DNA of 64,000 nt, taken from contig NZ_BBRI01000002.1 of NCBI RefSeq assembly GCF_002090075.1, forward strand, positions 1,178,001 to 1,242,000, given 5' to 3'. The notes beneath the pieces were generated by a model. That model was not told the DNA's origin, searched no databases, and worked only from the letters and a program-made list of their open reading frames with translations. Positions within the stretch are counted from its first letter, which is position 1; each line of letters starts with the position of its first letter. The position numbers and the translations under genes are program-made. Positions 43,249 through 51,833 of this stretch are shown here, piece by piece. Origin of the DNA: Demequina sp. NBRC 110052. GTDB lineage: Bacteria > Actinomycetota > Actinomycetes > Actinomycetales > Demequinaceae.

Positions 43249-45672
43249 CTAGACGACGGCCTCCACGTGCACGGTGGCGCCGGACTCCGCGTACGGCACG
43301 GTGTCACCCTCGATCGGCGTGCCGTCGACAGTCAGTGCCGCACCCTTGCCGCCCGAGTTCACCACGTGGATCACGTAGGTGGCCCCGCGCACGGTGCGCC
43401 GCACCGTGTACTCGCCGATCTCCGCGCCGATGCATGGGTCGACGATCAGCCCGTCGTAGCCCGGTCGCACGCCCAGCAGGTGCTGGGAGACCGCGACGAA
43501 GTTCCACGACGCCGTACCAGTGAGCCACGAGTTCTTGGCCTCTCCGTGGCGCGACGCGTCCTTGCCTGCGATCATCTGCGCGTAGACGTACGGCTCGAGG
43601 CGGTGCACCTCGGACTGCTCCTCGCGGTACGCGGGCGCGATCTGCTTCCAGTACTCCCACGCGTACTCGGCGCGGCCCAGCCGGGTCTCACCGATGATCA
43701 CCCAGGGGTTGTTGTGGCAGAAGATGCCCGCGTTCTCCTTGTAGCCCGGCGGGTAGGTGGACACCTCTCCCAGCTCCACCTTGTACTCGGTGAAGGCGGG
43801 GTTGAGCAGCACGATGCCGTGCGGCGTGTTGAGGCGCTCGCGCACCGAGTCGAGGGCACGCTCGGCGCGCCCGTCCTCGATGCCGATGCCCCCCATGACG
43901 CAGAAGCCCTGCGGCTCGATCCAGATCTTGCCCTCGTCATTGACGTGGCTGCCGACGGGGTTGCCGTAGTAGTCGAACGCGCGCGTGAACCAGTCGCCGT
44001 CCCAGCCGTGCTCGAGCACCGCGGCCTTCATGTCCGCAATCGCGCGCTCGGCGCGGTCGGCCTCGGCGTCGTCGCCGCGGCGGCGAGCGAGGGCGGCGTA
44101 CTCCGGTCCGATGGCGGCGAACATGCCCGCGATGAGCACGGACTCCGCGACGCCGCCGGTCTTGTTGCCGGTGGTCTGGAACGACTCGCCCGGCTCGGTC
44201 GAGAAGCAGTTGAGGTTGAGGCAGTCGTTCCAGTCGGCGCGCCCGATGAGCGGCAGGCCGTGCGGGCCGGCCTTCTCCAGCGGGTGGTTGAACGACCTGC
44301 GCAGGTGCTCCATGAGGGTCTGCGCCTTGGACTCGTCGTTGTCGAACGGCACCATCTCGTCGAGGATCCCGAAGTCGCCGGTCTCCTTGACGTAGGCCGC
44401 GACGCCGAGGATGAGCCACAGCGGGTCGTCGTTGAAGCCCGAGCCGAGCACGTGGTTCCCGCGCTTGGTGAGCGGCTGGTACTGGTGGTAGGCCGAGCCG
44501 TCCTCGAACTGTGTGGCGGCGATGTCGAGGATGCGCTCGCGGGCGCGCTCGGGCACAAGGTGCACGAAGCCCAGCAGGTCCTGCGACGAGTCGCGGAAGC
44601 CCATGCCGCGGCCCATGCCGGTCTCGAAGTACGAGGCAGAGCGCGACATGTTGTACGTGACCATGCACTGGTACTGGTTCCAGATGTTCACGGACCGGTC
44701 GAGGCGCTCGTCGTCGGACTCGACCGTGTAGGAGCCGAGCAGGCCGTCCCAGTAGGCCTGCAGCTCCTCGAACGAGGCCATCGTCTGCTCGTCCGTCGCG
44801 AACGAGTTGAGCAGCTCGTGAGCGCCGACCTTGTTGACGATGCCCGGCTGCTCCCACTTGGAGTCGCGGTCGTTCTCGAGGTAGCCGAGCACGAACGTGA
44901 AGTCCTTGGTCTCGCCCGGCTCGAGCGTGACCTTGAGGTGGTGCGAGGCGATCGGGTACCAGCCCGAGGCCATCGAATCACCCGAGACACCGGCGTGCGG
45001 CACGGCGGCCTCGTGGAAGCCGTTGCCGAATCCGAGGAACGTGTCGCGGTCGGTGTCGAACCCGTCGATGGGCGCGTTGACGCCGTAGACCGCGTAGTGA
45101 TCGCGACGCTCGCGGTACTCAGTCTTGTGATAGATCGCGCCGTCCACGACCTCGACCTCGCCGATGGAGAGGTTGCGCTGGTAGTTGGTCTGGTCGTCCT
45201 CGGCGTTCCACAGGTTGAACTCGAGGAAGCTGAACAGCGACAGCTCCTTGCGCGCGTCTGTGTCGTTCGTGAGGGAGACGCGGTGCACCTCGGCGTTCAC
45301 GCCGACGGGCACGAACAGCAGCACCGATGCGGTGACGCCGCCGCGCGATCCGGTGATGCGCGTGTAGCCCATGCCGTGCCGTGTCTCGAACGAGTCGAGC
45401 TCGGCCTTGTACGGGCGGTAGCTGGGGCTCCACACGTCGCCGCCGTCGTTGATCGAGAAGTAGCGGCCGCCGTCGTCCACGGGGATGTTGTTGTAGCGGT
45501 AGCGCGTCAGCCTGCGCAGCTTGGCGTCGCGGTAGAACGAGTAGCCGCCGCCGGTGTGGGAGACGAGCCCGAAGAAGTCCTGCGACCCGAGGTAGTTGAT
45601 CCAGGGGTACGGGGTGTGGGGCGTCTCGATGACGTATTCACGGGCTTCATCGTCGAAGTGGCCGTAGCGCAT
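43249..45672 (-). CDS. Cellobiose phosphorylase (GH94)
   Basis: This cytoplasmic enzyme, 807 residues, would split cellobiose with phosphate into glucose and glucose 1-phosphate; the length is that of known cellobiose phosphorylases. The N-terminal beta-sandwich (YPWINYLGSQDFFGLVSHTGGGYSF) is followed by the (alpha/alpha)6 barrel with GFRDSSQDLLGF and the catalytic Asp483 in RADWNDCLNLN. There is no signal peptide. The C-terminus GSHVNDEGKIWIEPQG...NPWVIIGE is GH94-typical. A CebR-like operator lies 37 nt upstream. Confidence 0.93.
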   Translation of the reverse strand: MRYGHFDDEAREYVIETPHTPYPWINYLGSQDFFGLVSHTGGGYSFYRDAKLRRLTRYRYNNIPVDDGGRYFSINDGGDVWSPSYRPYKAELDSFETRHGMGYTRITGSRGGVTASVLLFVPVGVNAEVHRVSLTNDTDARKELSLFSFLEFNLWNAEDDQTNYQRNLSIGEVEVVDGAIYHKTEYRERRDHYAVYGVNAPIDGFDTDRDTFLGFGNGFHEAAVPHAGVSGDSMASGWYPIASHHLKVTLEPGETKDFTFVLGYLENDRDSKWEQPGIVNKVGAHELLNSFATDEQTMASFEELQAYWDGLLGSYTVESDDERLDRSVNIWNQYQCMVTYNMSRSASYFETGMGRGMGFRDSSQDLLGFVHLVPERARERILDIAATQFEDGSAYHQYQPLTKRGNHVLGSGFNDDPLWLILGVAAYVKETGDFGILDEMVPFDNDESKAQTLMEHLRRSFNHPLEKAGPHGLPLIGRADWNDCLNLNCFSTEPGESFQTTGNKTGGVAESVLIAGMFAAIGPEYAALARRRGDDAEADRAERAIADMKAAVLEHGWDGDWFTRAFDYYGNPVGSHVNDEGKIWIEPQGFCVMGGIGIEDGRAERALDSVRERLNTPHGIVLLNPAFTEYKVELGEVSTYPPGYKENAGIFCHNNPWVIIGETRLGRAEYAWEYWKQIAPAYREEQSEVHRLEPYVYAQMIAGKDASRHGEAKNSWLTGTASWNFVAVSQHLLGVRPGYDGLIVDPCIGAEIGEYTVRRTVRGATYVIHVVNSGGKGAALTVDGTPIEGDTVPYAESGATVHVEAVV

Positions 45673-45708
45673 GGGTCAAGCCTTCCAAGTTCTGCGTGGA
45701 CGCGCCCG

Positions 45709-45722
45709 GGAGAGCGCTCTCA
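45709..45722. promoter_or_regulatory. CebR/CelR-type LacI-family operator
   Basis: The 12-bp palindrome GAGAGCGCTCTC (45710-45721) sits inside a 14-mer that matches the cellulose-response box TGGGAGCGCTCCCA of Streptomyces and Thermobifida at 11 of 14 positions when read on the minus strand. A TACGCT -10 (45724-45729, minus) abuts it, so repressor binding would cover the transcription start of the phosphorylase gene. Confidence 0.7.
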
Positions 45723-45991
45723 CAGCGTAGACCTGTGGAGCGACCGCTACGTCACCGAAGGTCCCCTCAGAAGTGTCGAATGCCGTCGAAACGGCAAGGA
45801 AACCGGTACGGAGCCTGCCCGCCACGCCTCGCCCGGCCCCCGCGTCGGGCGCTGGTGAGGCTGATCGCCGCTCGGGACGACGCCCGACGCCTCGGCGGGC
45901 TAGCGTGGGAGATGCCCGACGCGTCGGCGCGGGGCCGGCGGCAGGCTCGCCGAGGATCGCAGGAAGGCGCAACGCAGGGACGGGAGGCGGG
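45723..45991. other. Intergenic region between the phosphorylase operator and the gene at 45992
   Basis: I see no gene here. The stretch holds three copies of the word GCGTCGGGC or its complement within about 80 bp (45842-45850, 45882-45890, 45914-45922). It ends with the ribosome binding site of the next gene. Confidence 0.5.
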
Positions 45992-46492
45992 ATGCCGACG
46001 GTGGCCTCGGGTGACGGGCGCGTGACGCTCGACGTGCCGGAGGGGTGGGACCCGGCGGAGGACGTCGACGACCTGCCGGACGAGTTGCGCAGCGCGCTCG
46101 CGGCCTCGCGCCTGGGACCGCTCGCGATCCCGGCGACCAGTCGACTCGGCGCCGGGAGCGTCACGCTCGACCGCGAGCGCGCGGACGGCAGGCGGCACGA
46201 CGTGCTCGACTCGTTGCTGCGCGACGCCTTCTCGCGCTCCAAGGACGCGGCGCGTCGGCACTCGGAGTTGAACCTCGACGAGTGGGAGCCGTTCTCGACC
46301 CGTCAGGGCATGGACGGCGCGGTCGTCGGATACACCGTGACCGGCAGGGGCGCGCCGCACTCGCACCTGCTCCTCGCGGTCTCGACGCCCTCGGCACTGA
46401 TCCGCGGCGGGGGCACTCTCGAGCGCGCGCTGGACGGGGCCGGGCTGCTGGAGCTGGTCGGAGTGCTCAGGACCCTGCGCCTGACCCGCTGA
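45992..46492 (+). CDS. Hypothetical soluble protein, possible LpqN/PsbP-like fold
   Basis: I do not recognise the 166-residue protein. It begins VTLDVPEGWDP and ends with an alternating pattern (LLLAVSTPSALI and VGVLRTLRLTR) reminiscent of the LpqN/Mog1-PsbP fold; the lipoprotein at 52455 has a similar plan (DLPAGWED to VASFVF). No signal peptide or membrane segment is present. A GGGAGG site supports the ATG. It lies 18 nt before dcd. Confidence 0.65.
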   Translation: MPTVASGDGRVTLDVPEGWDPAEDVDDLPDELRSALAASRLGPLAIPATSRLGAGSVTLDRERADGRRHDVLDSLLRDAFSRSKDAARRHSELNLDEWEPFSTRQGMDGAVVGYTVTGRGAPHSHLLLAVSTPSALIRGGGTLERALDGAGLLELVGVLRTLRLTR

Positions 46493-46498
46493 CGGCGG

Positions 46499-46504
46499 TA
46501 GGTT
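46499..46504 (+). promoter_or_regulatory. Leaderless -10 hexamer (TAGGTT) for dcd
   Basis: TAGGTT is followed by 6 nt and the dcd ATG. It lies just after the stop of the upstream gene, giving dcd its own promoter. Confidence 0.55.
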
Positions 46505-46510
46505 GACCCC

Positions 46511-47086
46511 ATGCTGCTCTCCGACCGTGACATCCGCTCCGAGATCGAGTCCGGGCGCATCGCGCTCGACCCCTATGAGGCGGACATGATCCAGCCCTCG
46601 TCGATCGATGTGAGGCTCGACAAGTTCTTCCGCATCTTCGAGAACCACCGGTACGCCGTGATCGACCCGGCCGCGGAGCAGCCCGACCTCACGCGCCTGG
46701 TCGAGGTCGAGGGCGACGGACCGTTCGTGCTGCACCCTGGCGAGTTCGTGCTCGGGTCCACGTACGAGTCGGTGACGCTGCCGGACGACGTCGCGGCCCG
46801 CCTCGAAGGCAAGTCGAGCCTGGGTCGCCTGGGCCTCCTCACCCACTCGACCGCAGGGTTCATCGACCCAGGCTTCGAAGGCAACGTCACGCTGGAGCTG
46901 TCCAACACCGCGACCCTGCCCATCAACCTGTGGCCGGGCATGAAGATCGGCCAACTGTGCTTCTTCCGTCTGTCCTCGCCGGCTGAGCATCCGTACGGCT
47001 CCGACCGGTACGGCTCGCGCTACCGCGGCCAGCGCGGCCCCACTGCGTCGCTCAGCTGGAAGAGCTTCCACCGCACGGAGATCTGA
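46511..47086 (+). CDS. dcd: dCTP deaminase
   Basis: This trimeric nucleotide enzyme, 191 residues, deaminates dCTP toward dUTP/dUMP for thymidylate synthesis. The family signatures [10 protein letters not shown], the active-site Ser/Arg stretch [24 protein letters not shown] with catalytic Glu, and the C-terminal YRGQRGPT are present. The actinobacterial enzyme may be bifunctional (deaminase plus dUTPase) as in Mycobacterium; the sequence alone does not settle this. Confidence 0.96.
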   Translation: MLLSDRDIRSEIESGRIALDPYEADMIQPSSIDVRLDKFFRIFENHRYAVIDPAAEQPDLTRLVEVEGDGPFVLHPGEFVLGSTYESVTLPDDVAARLEGKSSLGRLGLLTHSTAGFIDPGFEGNVTLELSNTATLPINLWPGMKIGQLCFFRLSSPAEHPYGSDRYGSRYRGQRGPTASLSWKSFHRTEI

Positions 47087-47225
47087 CTCGCACGGAGCCC
47101 GGCGGATCGCCCATTCGGCACTTCCCTGTGCAATACCTGACACGACGTCCCTGCTAGTTGTCAGATTCGATAAGATCCTCGGCAATCGCGTCGGCGGGGG
47201 TTCGGTGCGGCGAGGGGAACTCACC

Positions 47226-48104
47226 ATGACTTTCGCCAACGACGGCGCAGGATCGCAGCAGGCCGGCGGCATGACCGCTCAGACGCAGGGCGCGCCCGCC
47301 GCGGGCTGGTATCAGGACCCGCACGACGCCACCGGGCTGCGCTGGTGGGACGGAGCGGCCTGGAGCGAACACACCACGCGTCCCGACGCGGCGACCGCCG
47401 CAGCCTCCACGATGGCGACGTTCGAGCAGCAGCCCGCCAAGCCCAAGCGCGGCGCCAAGTGGTTCTTCAGCCTCGTCGGCACTGCGCTCGTGGTCTTCGC
47501 GATCGTGATCGGCAAGAGCGTGATCGGCGGCGGCATCGGGGACTTCATCGCAGAGCTAGGGGACGGCGACGAGCGCACCCTCACGGCGAAGGCGGACGGG
47601 TGGACGTCGTTCGACGTGCTCGCCGGCCACGGCACCATTCAGCTGGACCCCGCGTGGGAGGACGCGTACGACCTGGTCGACGGGGACGCGGTCGGCGCGC
47701 AGATGTCGGCCGATGCAGGCACCACGATCTCCGTGGAGGGCGCGTGGATCACCGAGACTGACGCGGACGGCAACTCCAACGTCCTGTTCGTCATGACCGT
47801 GCCCGCGCTGCCCGGCGGCACGACCCCCAAGCTCGAGGTGGAAGGCTTCATCGGCGACACGCAGGTGGGCGAGGAGAACACCGTCACCGAGACCGCCGGG
47901 CCCGTCGTCACCGGCAACGGGCTGCACGGCTACGTGGCCGAGTTCAGCTACGACCTGTACGGCTGGAGCTACACCGATGCGGTCGGCTCGATCATCGAGG
48001 GCAAGCGCGAGGTCATCGTGTACGCCTCCAACGGCAGCGACCAGCTCCCCACCGGGATCGTCGAAGTCGAGACCGTCCTGAACTCGCTCGTCCTGAACGA
48101 CTGA
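47226..48104 (+). CDS. DUF2510 membrane protein
   Basis: The 292-residue protein has an N-terminal DUF2510 tryptophan motif (GWYQDPHDATGLRWWDGAAWSEHT), a linker and one membrane helix (about residues 79-99, WFFSLVGTALVVFAIVIGKSVI). An extracytoplasmic beta-rich domain of about 190 residues without recognised family follows. The small WW-like module is widespread in actinobacterial envelope proteins and its ligand is unknown. A GAGGGG site precedes the ATG. Confidence 0.83.
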   Translation: MTFANDGAGSQQAGGMTAQTQGAPAAGWYQDPHDATGLRWWDGAAWSEHTTRPDAATAAASTMATFEQQPAKPKRGAKWFFSLVGTALVVFAIVIGKSVIGGGIGDFIAELGDGDERTLTAKADGWTSFDVLAGHGTIQLDPAWEDAYDLVDGDAVGAQMSADAGTTISVEGAWITETDADGNSNVLFVMTVPALPGGTTPKLEVEGFIGDTQVGEENTVTETAGPVVTGNGLHGYVAEFSYDLYGWSYTDAVGSIIEGKREVIVYASNGSDQLPTGIVEVETVLNSLVLND

Positions 48105-48182
48105 GCCCCCCGGGCGCGTCGGGCCCGGTCCCGGCCCCGGCGTCGGGCACGTCCCTAGACCCGCGCTATCGTGGGAGGCACG

Positions 48183-48281
48183 ACAGGGGAGCGCCTCCCG
48201 GCAACGGGCCAAGGGCGCTGAGAGTGCGGACCAGCCGCAGACCCTCGAACCTGATCCGGCTAGCACCGGCGTAGGGAGTCG
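48183..48281 (+). ncRNA. TPP riboswitch (THI element)
   Basis: Both conserved thiamine-pyrophosphate-binding segments are readable: the pyrimidine-sensor arm with GCTGAGAGTGCGG (48217-48229) and the pyrophosphate arm with ACCCTCGAACCTGATCCGG (48241-48259). AGCACCGGCGTAGGGA closes the three-way junction with the 5' CAGGGGAG. It precedes thiB-thiP-thiQ, so thiamine import should fall when TPP is plentiful. Confidence 0.93.
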
Positions 48282-48291
48282 AGTCTCGCCC

Positions 48292-48310
48292 CCTCCTATT
48301 CGTACGGAGG
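48292..48310 (+). promoter_or_regulatory. Stem hiding the thiB ribosome binding site
   Basis: CCTCC (48292-48296) can pair with the Shine-Dalgarno GGAGG (48306-48310) that lies 5 nt before the thiB ATG. Directly downstream of the riboswitch, this looks like the sequestering stem of a translational off-switch. Confidence 0.6.
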
Positions 48311-48315
48311 AGTAC

Positions 48316-49386
48316 ATGCGCACCACTTCGCGCACCGCCGCGCTTGCGGCAGCCACCATCACCACCCTCACCCTCGCGGCCTGCACCGGCCCCGAGCCCG
48401 AGAACACGGCGAGCACCACGCCCGCCGAGGAGGCGACCACCGTCACCGTGGTCACGCACGACAGCTTCAACGTGCCCGACGAGGTGCTCGCCTCGTTCGA
48501 GGCGGAGTCCGGGCTGCAGGTCGAGTTCGTCGCGCCGGGCGACGCGGGCACGCTCGTGAACCAGCTGGTGCTGACCAAGGACGCTCCGCTGGGCGACGTG
48601 GTCTACGGCATCGACAACACCTTCGCGACGCGGGCCGTCAACGAGGGAGTGCTCGCGCCCTACACGTCGTCGGCTGCGGCGGCCGAGGACGCGGCCGCCT
48701 ACGCCGTGCCAGGGGCAGAGGACGTGCTGACCGCGATCGACTTCTCCGACGTGTGCCTCAACTACGACCTCACGTACTTCGAGTCCGCAGGAGTGCCCGC
48801 GCCGACGTCGCTCACCGACCTGACCGACCCCGCCTACGCCGGCCTGGTCTCGGTCACCAACCCCGCGACCTCCTCCCCCGGTCTCGCGTTCCTGCTCGCC
48901 ACGATCGGCGAGCTGGGCGACGACTGGGCGCAGTGGTGGGCCGACATGACCGCGAACGGTCTGCGCGTCACCGCTTCGTGGTCCGACACCTACTACACGG
49001 ACTTCTCGGCGCCCAACTACGGCGGCGACTACCCGATCGTGCTCAGCTACGCGTCCTCCCCGCCGTACGAGGTGATCGACGGCGAGCCGACCACGGCCTC
49101 GATGCTCGACGGCTGCTTCCGCCAGGTGGAGTACGCCGGCGTGCTCGAGGGGGCCGAGCACCCCGAGGCCGCGCAGCAGGTCGTCGACTGGATGCTCTCG
49201 GACGACTTCCAGGCCGGCCTGCCCGAGAACATGTACGTGTACCCCGTGTCCTCGTCGGTCGAGGTGCCTGCCGAGTGGGCCGCGTTCGCGCCGCTCGCCG
49301 AGGAGCCGGCCTCTGTGGATCCCGCGGAGATCGACACCCGCCGCGACGAGTGGATCGATGCCTGGACCACGATCGTCCTGGGCTGA
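48316..49386 (+). CDS. thiB: Thiamine ABC transporter substrate-binding lipoprotein
   Basis: This periplasmic-type receptor, 356 residues, has the lipobox LAAC (Cys23). The ThiB pattern follows: VVTHDSFNVPDEVLASFEAESGLQVEFV, GDAGTLVNQLVLTKDAPLGDVVYGIDNTF and the aromatic-rich WSDTYYTDFSAPNYGGDYPIVLSYASSP that cradles thiamine. The upstream TPP riboswitch confirms the ligand class. Confidence 0.92.
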   Translation: MRTTSRTAALAAATITTLTLAACTGPEPENTASTTPAEEATTVTVVTHDSFNVPDEVLASFEAESGLQVEFVAPGDAGTLVNQLVLTKDAPLGDVVYGIDNTFATRAVNEGVLAPYTSSAAAAEDAAAYAVPGAEDVLTAIDFSDVCLNYDLTYFESAGVPAPTSLTDLTDPAYAGLVSVTNPATSSPGLAFLLATIGELGDDWAQWWADMTANGLRVTASWSDTYYTDFSAPNYGGDYPIVLSYASSPPYEVIDGEPTTASMLDGCFRQVEYAGVLEGAEHPEAAQQVVDWMLSDDFQAGLPENMYVYPVSSSVEVPAEWAAFAPLAEEPASVDPAEIDTRRDEWIDAWTTIVLG

Positions 49387-49405
49387 CGCCGACCCCGCCT
49401 CGACG

Positions 49406-51058
49406 ATGACGTCACGCGCCGCGACCGTCCGCACCCGCCGGAGCGCCCTCAGCCTCCTGCGGTGGTGGGCGGTCGCGGCCGCGCCGCTCGTGTTCCTGGG
49501 GCTCTTCTTCCTCTTTCCCGTCGGGTCGGTGCTCGCCCGCGGGCTCCTCGAGGACGCCGACGCGGGGGCCGCCCTGGCCGTCCTCGCCGAGCCGCGCACG
49601 CGTTCGGCCATCGCGACGACGCTCGGGCTCGCGCTCGCCGGCACGCTCGGCTCGCTCGCGCTGGGGCTGCCGGCGGCGTGGGCGCTGGGACGCTTCGCCT
49701 GGCGAGGCCGCGCCCTCATGAGAGCCGCCCTCACCACGCCGTTCGTGCTGCCGACCATCGTGGTCGCCGCCGCGTTCTCGGCACTGTTCTCGCGCTCGGG
49801 AGTGCTCGGCTCGTGGGGGCTCGATCAGACCCCGGCGGCGATCGTCCTCGCGCTGGTGTTCTTCAACGTGTCCGTCGTGGTCCGCATCGTCGGAGGCGCG
49901 TGGGAGTCGCTCCCCCCGGGACGGGCGCTCGCGGCACGCACCCTGGGAGCCTCGCGCGCCCGTGCGTTCGCCGAGGTGACGCTCCCCTCGCTCGCGCCCG
50001 CGCTCGCCTCGGCCGCAGCCGTCGTCTTCCTGTTCTGCACCACGTCCTTCGCACTGGTGCTCATCCTGGGTGGCTCGCGCGTCAACACCATCGAGACTGA
50101 GATCTACATCCAGGTCAACCAGTTCCTCGATCTGCGCGCAGCCTCGGTGCTGGCGCTCGTGCAGGTGGTAATCGTGGCCGCGGCGCTGGCGATCAGTGCA
50201 CGTGCCGGGCGTGCGCGGGGACTGACGTCGAGCGTCGGGCGTCTGCGCGCCCCCCGACCCCTGGAGCGATGGGGCGTGGCGGGAGCCCTGCTGCCCGCCG
50301 TGCTGCTGCTCCTCGCGCCCTTGACCGCGCTCGTGGAGCGATCGCTGCGCGTGAGCGGCGGCCACGGGTTCGCGCACTACGCCGCGCTGTTCACCACCCC
50401 CGAGCGAGGGGTGCTGCCCGTCGCGGTGTGGCAGGCGGCGGTCAACTCGCTCGTGACCGCAGCCGTCGCGATGCTCATCGCCGGCGTGGTCGCCCTGTTC
50501 GTGATGTCGCTCATCGCCCGGCGCTCCCGGCGCGGCGCGCTGCTCGAGGCCATCGCGATGCTGCCACTCGGGGTGAGCGCCGTCGTGGTCGGCCTCGGCC
50601 TGCTGCTGACACTCAACCGCAGCGTGCTCGGGATCGATCTGCGCGCCTCGTGGTGGCTCGTGCCCATCGCCCAGGCGATCGTCGCGCTGCCGCTGATGCT
50701 GCGCATGCTCGTGCCGGCCGCACGCGCGATCGAGCCGCGACTCAGGGACGCCGCCGCGACCCTCGGCGCACCTCCATGGCGCGTCGCGCTGCACGTCGAT
50801 GCCGCGCTCCTAAGGCCCACGGCCGCCGCGTCCCTCGCGTTCGCGTTCGCGATCGCGCTCGGCGAGTTCGGCGCCACCGCATTCGTCGCGCGCCCCGACC
50901 GCCCCACGCTGACCACCGCCATCGCACGCCTGCTCAGCCGACCCGGCCCCGAGAACGTGGGGCTCGCCTTCGCCGCGTCCGTCATGCTCGCGCTCATCGT
51001 CGCGTCGGTCATGCTGATCTCGGAACGCTGGCGCCGATTCGAAGGGAGCGGGCTGTGA
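49406..51058 (+). CDS. thiP: Thiamine ABC transporter permease
   Basis: This double-length permease, 550 residues, has two homologous six-helix halves, each with an EAA-type loop (LPPGRALAARTLGASRARAFAEVTLP and IEPRLRDAAATLGAPPWRVALHVD), as in ThiP. The ATG at 49406 is chosen because the upstream in-frame start lies inside thiB. The stop overlaps the thiQ GTG. Confidence 0.92.
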   Translation: MTSRAATVRTRRSALSLLRWWAVAAAPLVFLGLFFLFPVGSVLARGLLEDADAGAALAVLAEPRTRSAIATTLGLALAGTLGSLALGLPAAWALGRFAWRGRALMRAALTTPFVLPTIVVAAAFSALFSRSGVLGSWGLDQTPAAIVLALVFFNVSVVVRIVGGAWESLPPGRALAARTLGASRARAFAEVTLPSLAPALASAAAVVFLFCTTSFALVLILGGSRVNTIETEIYIQVNQFLDLRAASVLALVQVVIVAAALAISARAGRARGLTSSVGRLRAPRPLERWGVAGALLPAVLLLLAPLTALVERSLRVSGGHGFAHYAALFTTPERGVLPVAVWQAAVNSLVTAAVAMLIAGVVALFVMSLIARRSRRGALLEAIAMLPLGVSAVVVGLGLLLTLNRSVLGIDLRASWWLVPIAQAIVALPLMLRMLVPAARAIEPRLRDAAATLGAPPWRVALHVDAALLRPTAAASLAFAFAIALGEFGATAFVARPDRPTLTTAIARLLSRPGPENVGLAFAASVMLALIVASVMLISERWRRFEGSGL

Positions 51059-51729
51059 GCCCCACCGCCGCACAGCACTCGGACGGCCTCACGGTCGCCG
51101 ACCTTGTCGTCACCTACCCCGGACGCCCACCCGTCGAGGCGGTGCGGGGCGTCTCGCTCACGATCGCGCCCGGCGAGACCGTCGCGCTGCTGGGTCCGTC
51201 CGGCTGCGGCAAGTCCTCGCTGCTGGGCGCCGTGGTCGGCACCATAGCCCCGGCGGCGGGCAACATCACGTGGGGAGACGAGGAGCTCACGCGCACGCCC
51301 GTGCACCGTCGCGGCTTCGGCATGGTGTTCCAGGACGGGCAGCTGTTCCCCCATATGGACGTAGCGCGCAACATCGCGTTCGGCCTGCGCATGGCCGGCG
51401 TCGACCGCGACGAGCGCGACCGGCACGTGAAGGAACTACTCGCGCTCGTGGGACTCGAGGGGCTCGGGGCACGGGCGGTCGGCGAGCTCAGCGGCGGCCA
51501 GCGCCAACGCGTCGCGCTGGCAAGGTCGCTCGCGCCGCGCCCTCGCCTGCTCGCGCTCGACGAACCCCTCTCGTCGCTCGATGCGGAGCTGCGACGCAGA
51601 CTCGCAGTGGAGGTGCGCGAGATCCTGAGGGCTGCCGGCACCACCGCGCTGCTGGTCACCCACGACCCAGCCGAAGCCGAGACCATGGCGACCCGCGTGC
51701 GGCGCATGGCCGACGGCAAGCTGATCTAG
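51055..51729 (+). CDS. thiQ: Thiamine ABC transporter ATP-binding protein
   Basis: This ABC ATPase, 224 residues, has Walker A GPSGCGKSS, Q-loop VFQDGQLFPHM, signature LSGGQRQRVALARS, Walker B LLALDEPLSSLD and the switch His in LVTHDPAEAE. The GTG start overlaps the thiP stop (GTGA). It lacks a C-terminal regulatory domain, as is normal for ThiQ. Confidence 0.93.
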   Translation: MSPTAAQHSDGLTVADLVVTYPGRPPVEAVRGVSLTIAPGETVALLGPSGCGKSSLLGAVVGTIAPAAGNITWGDEELTRTPVHRRGFGMVFQDGQLFPHMDVARNIAFGLRMAGVDRDERDRHVKELLALVGLEGLGARAVGELSGGQRQRVALARSLAPRPRLLALDEPLSSLDAELRRRLAVEVREILRAAGTTALLVTHDPAEAETMATRVRRMADGKLI

Positions 51730-51745
51730 CGTCGGGTGCGCCCTG

Positions 51746-51795
51746 GCAGTCACTGAATGCTGAGATCGGTGCGATCCTCAGCACTCAGTGACTGC
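51746..51795. terminator. Large hairpin between thiQ and the rhodanese gene
   Basis: Two 19-nt arms (51746-51764 and 51777-51795) pair with a single A-C mismatch on the plus strand, or a G-U pair on the minus strand, around a 12-nt loop. It lies between convergent genes and probably terminates both. No T-run follows on either strand. Confidence 0.7.
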
Positions 51796-51833
51796 TAGGG
51801 AGCAGGGGCGCGGGGCCAGCGCCGTGGAGGGCC

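Noticed and set aside
43267-45858. An 863-codon plus-strand frame opposite the cellobiose phosphorylase
   Set aside because: The frame is a third-position GC shadow: Val/Arg/Glu/His-rich low-complexity protein without motifs, and it runs across the phosphorylase operator.
48166-49758. A 530-codon minus-strand frame opposite thiB and the riboswitch
   Set aside because: It crosses an obvious riboswitch and conserved thiB; the product is low-complexity.
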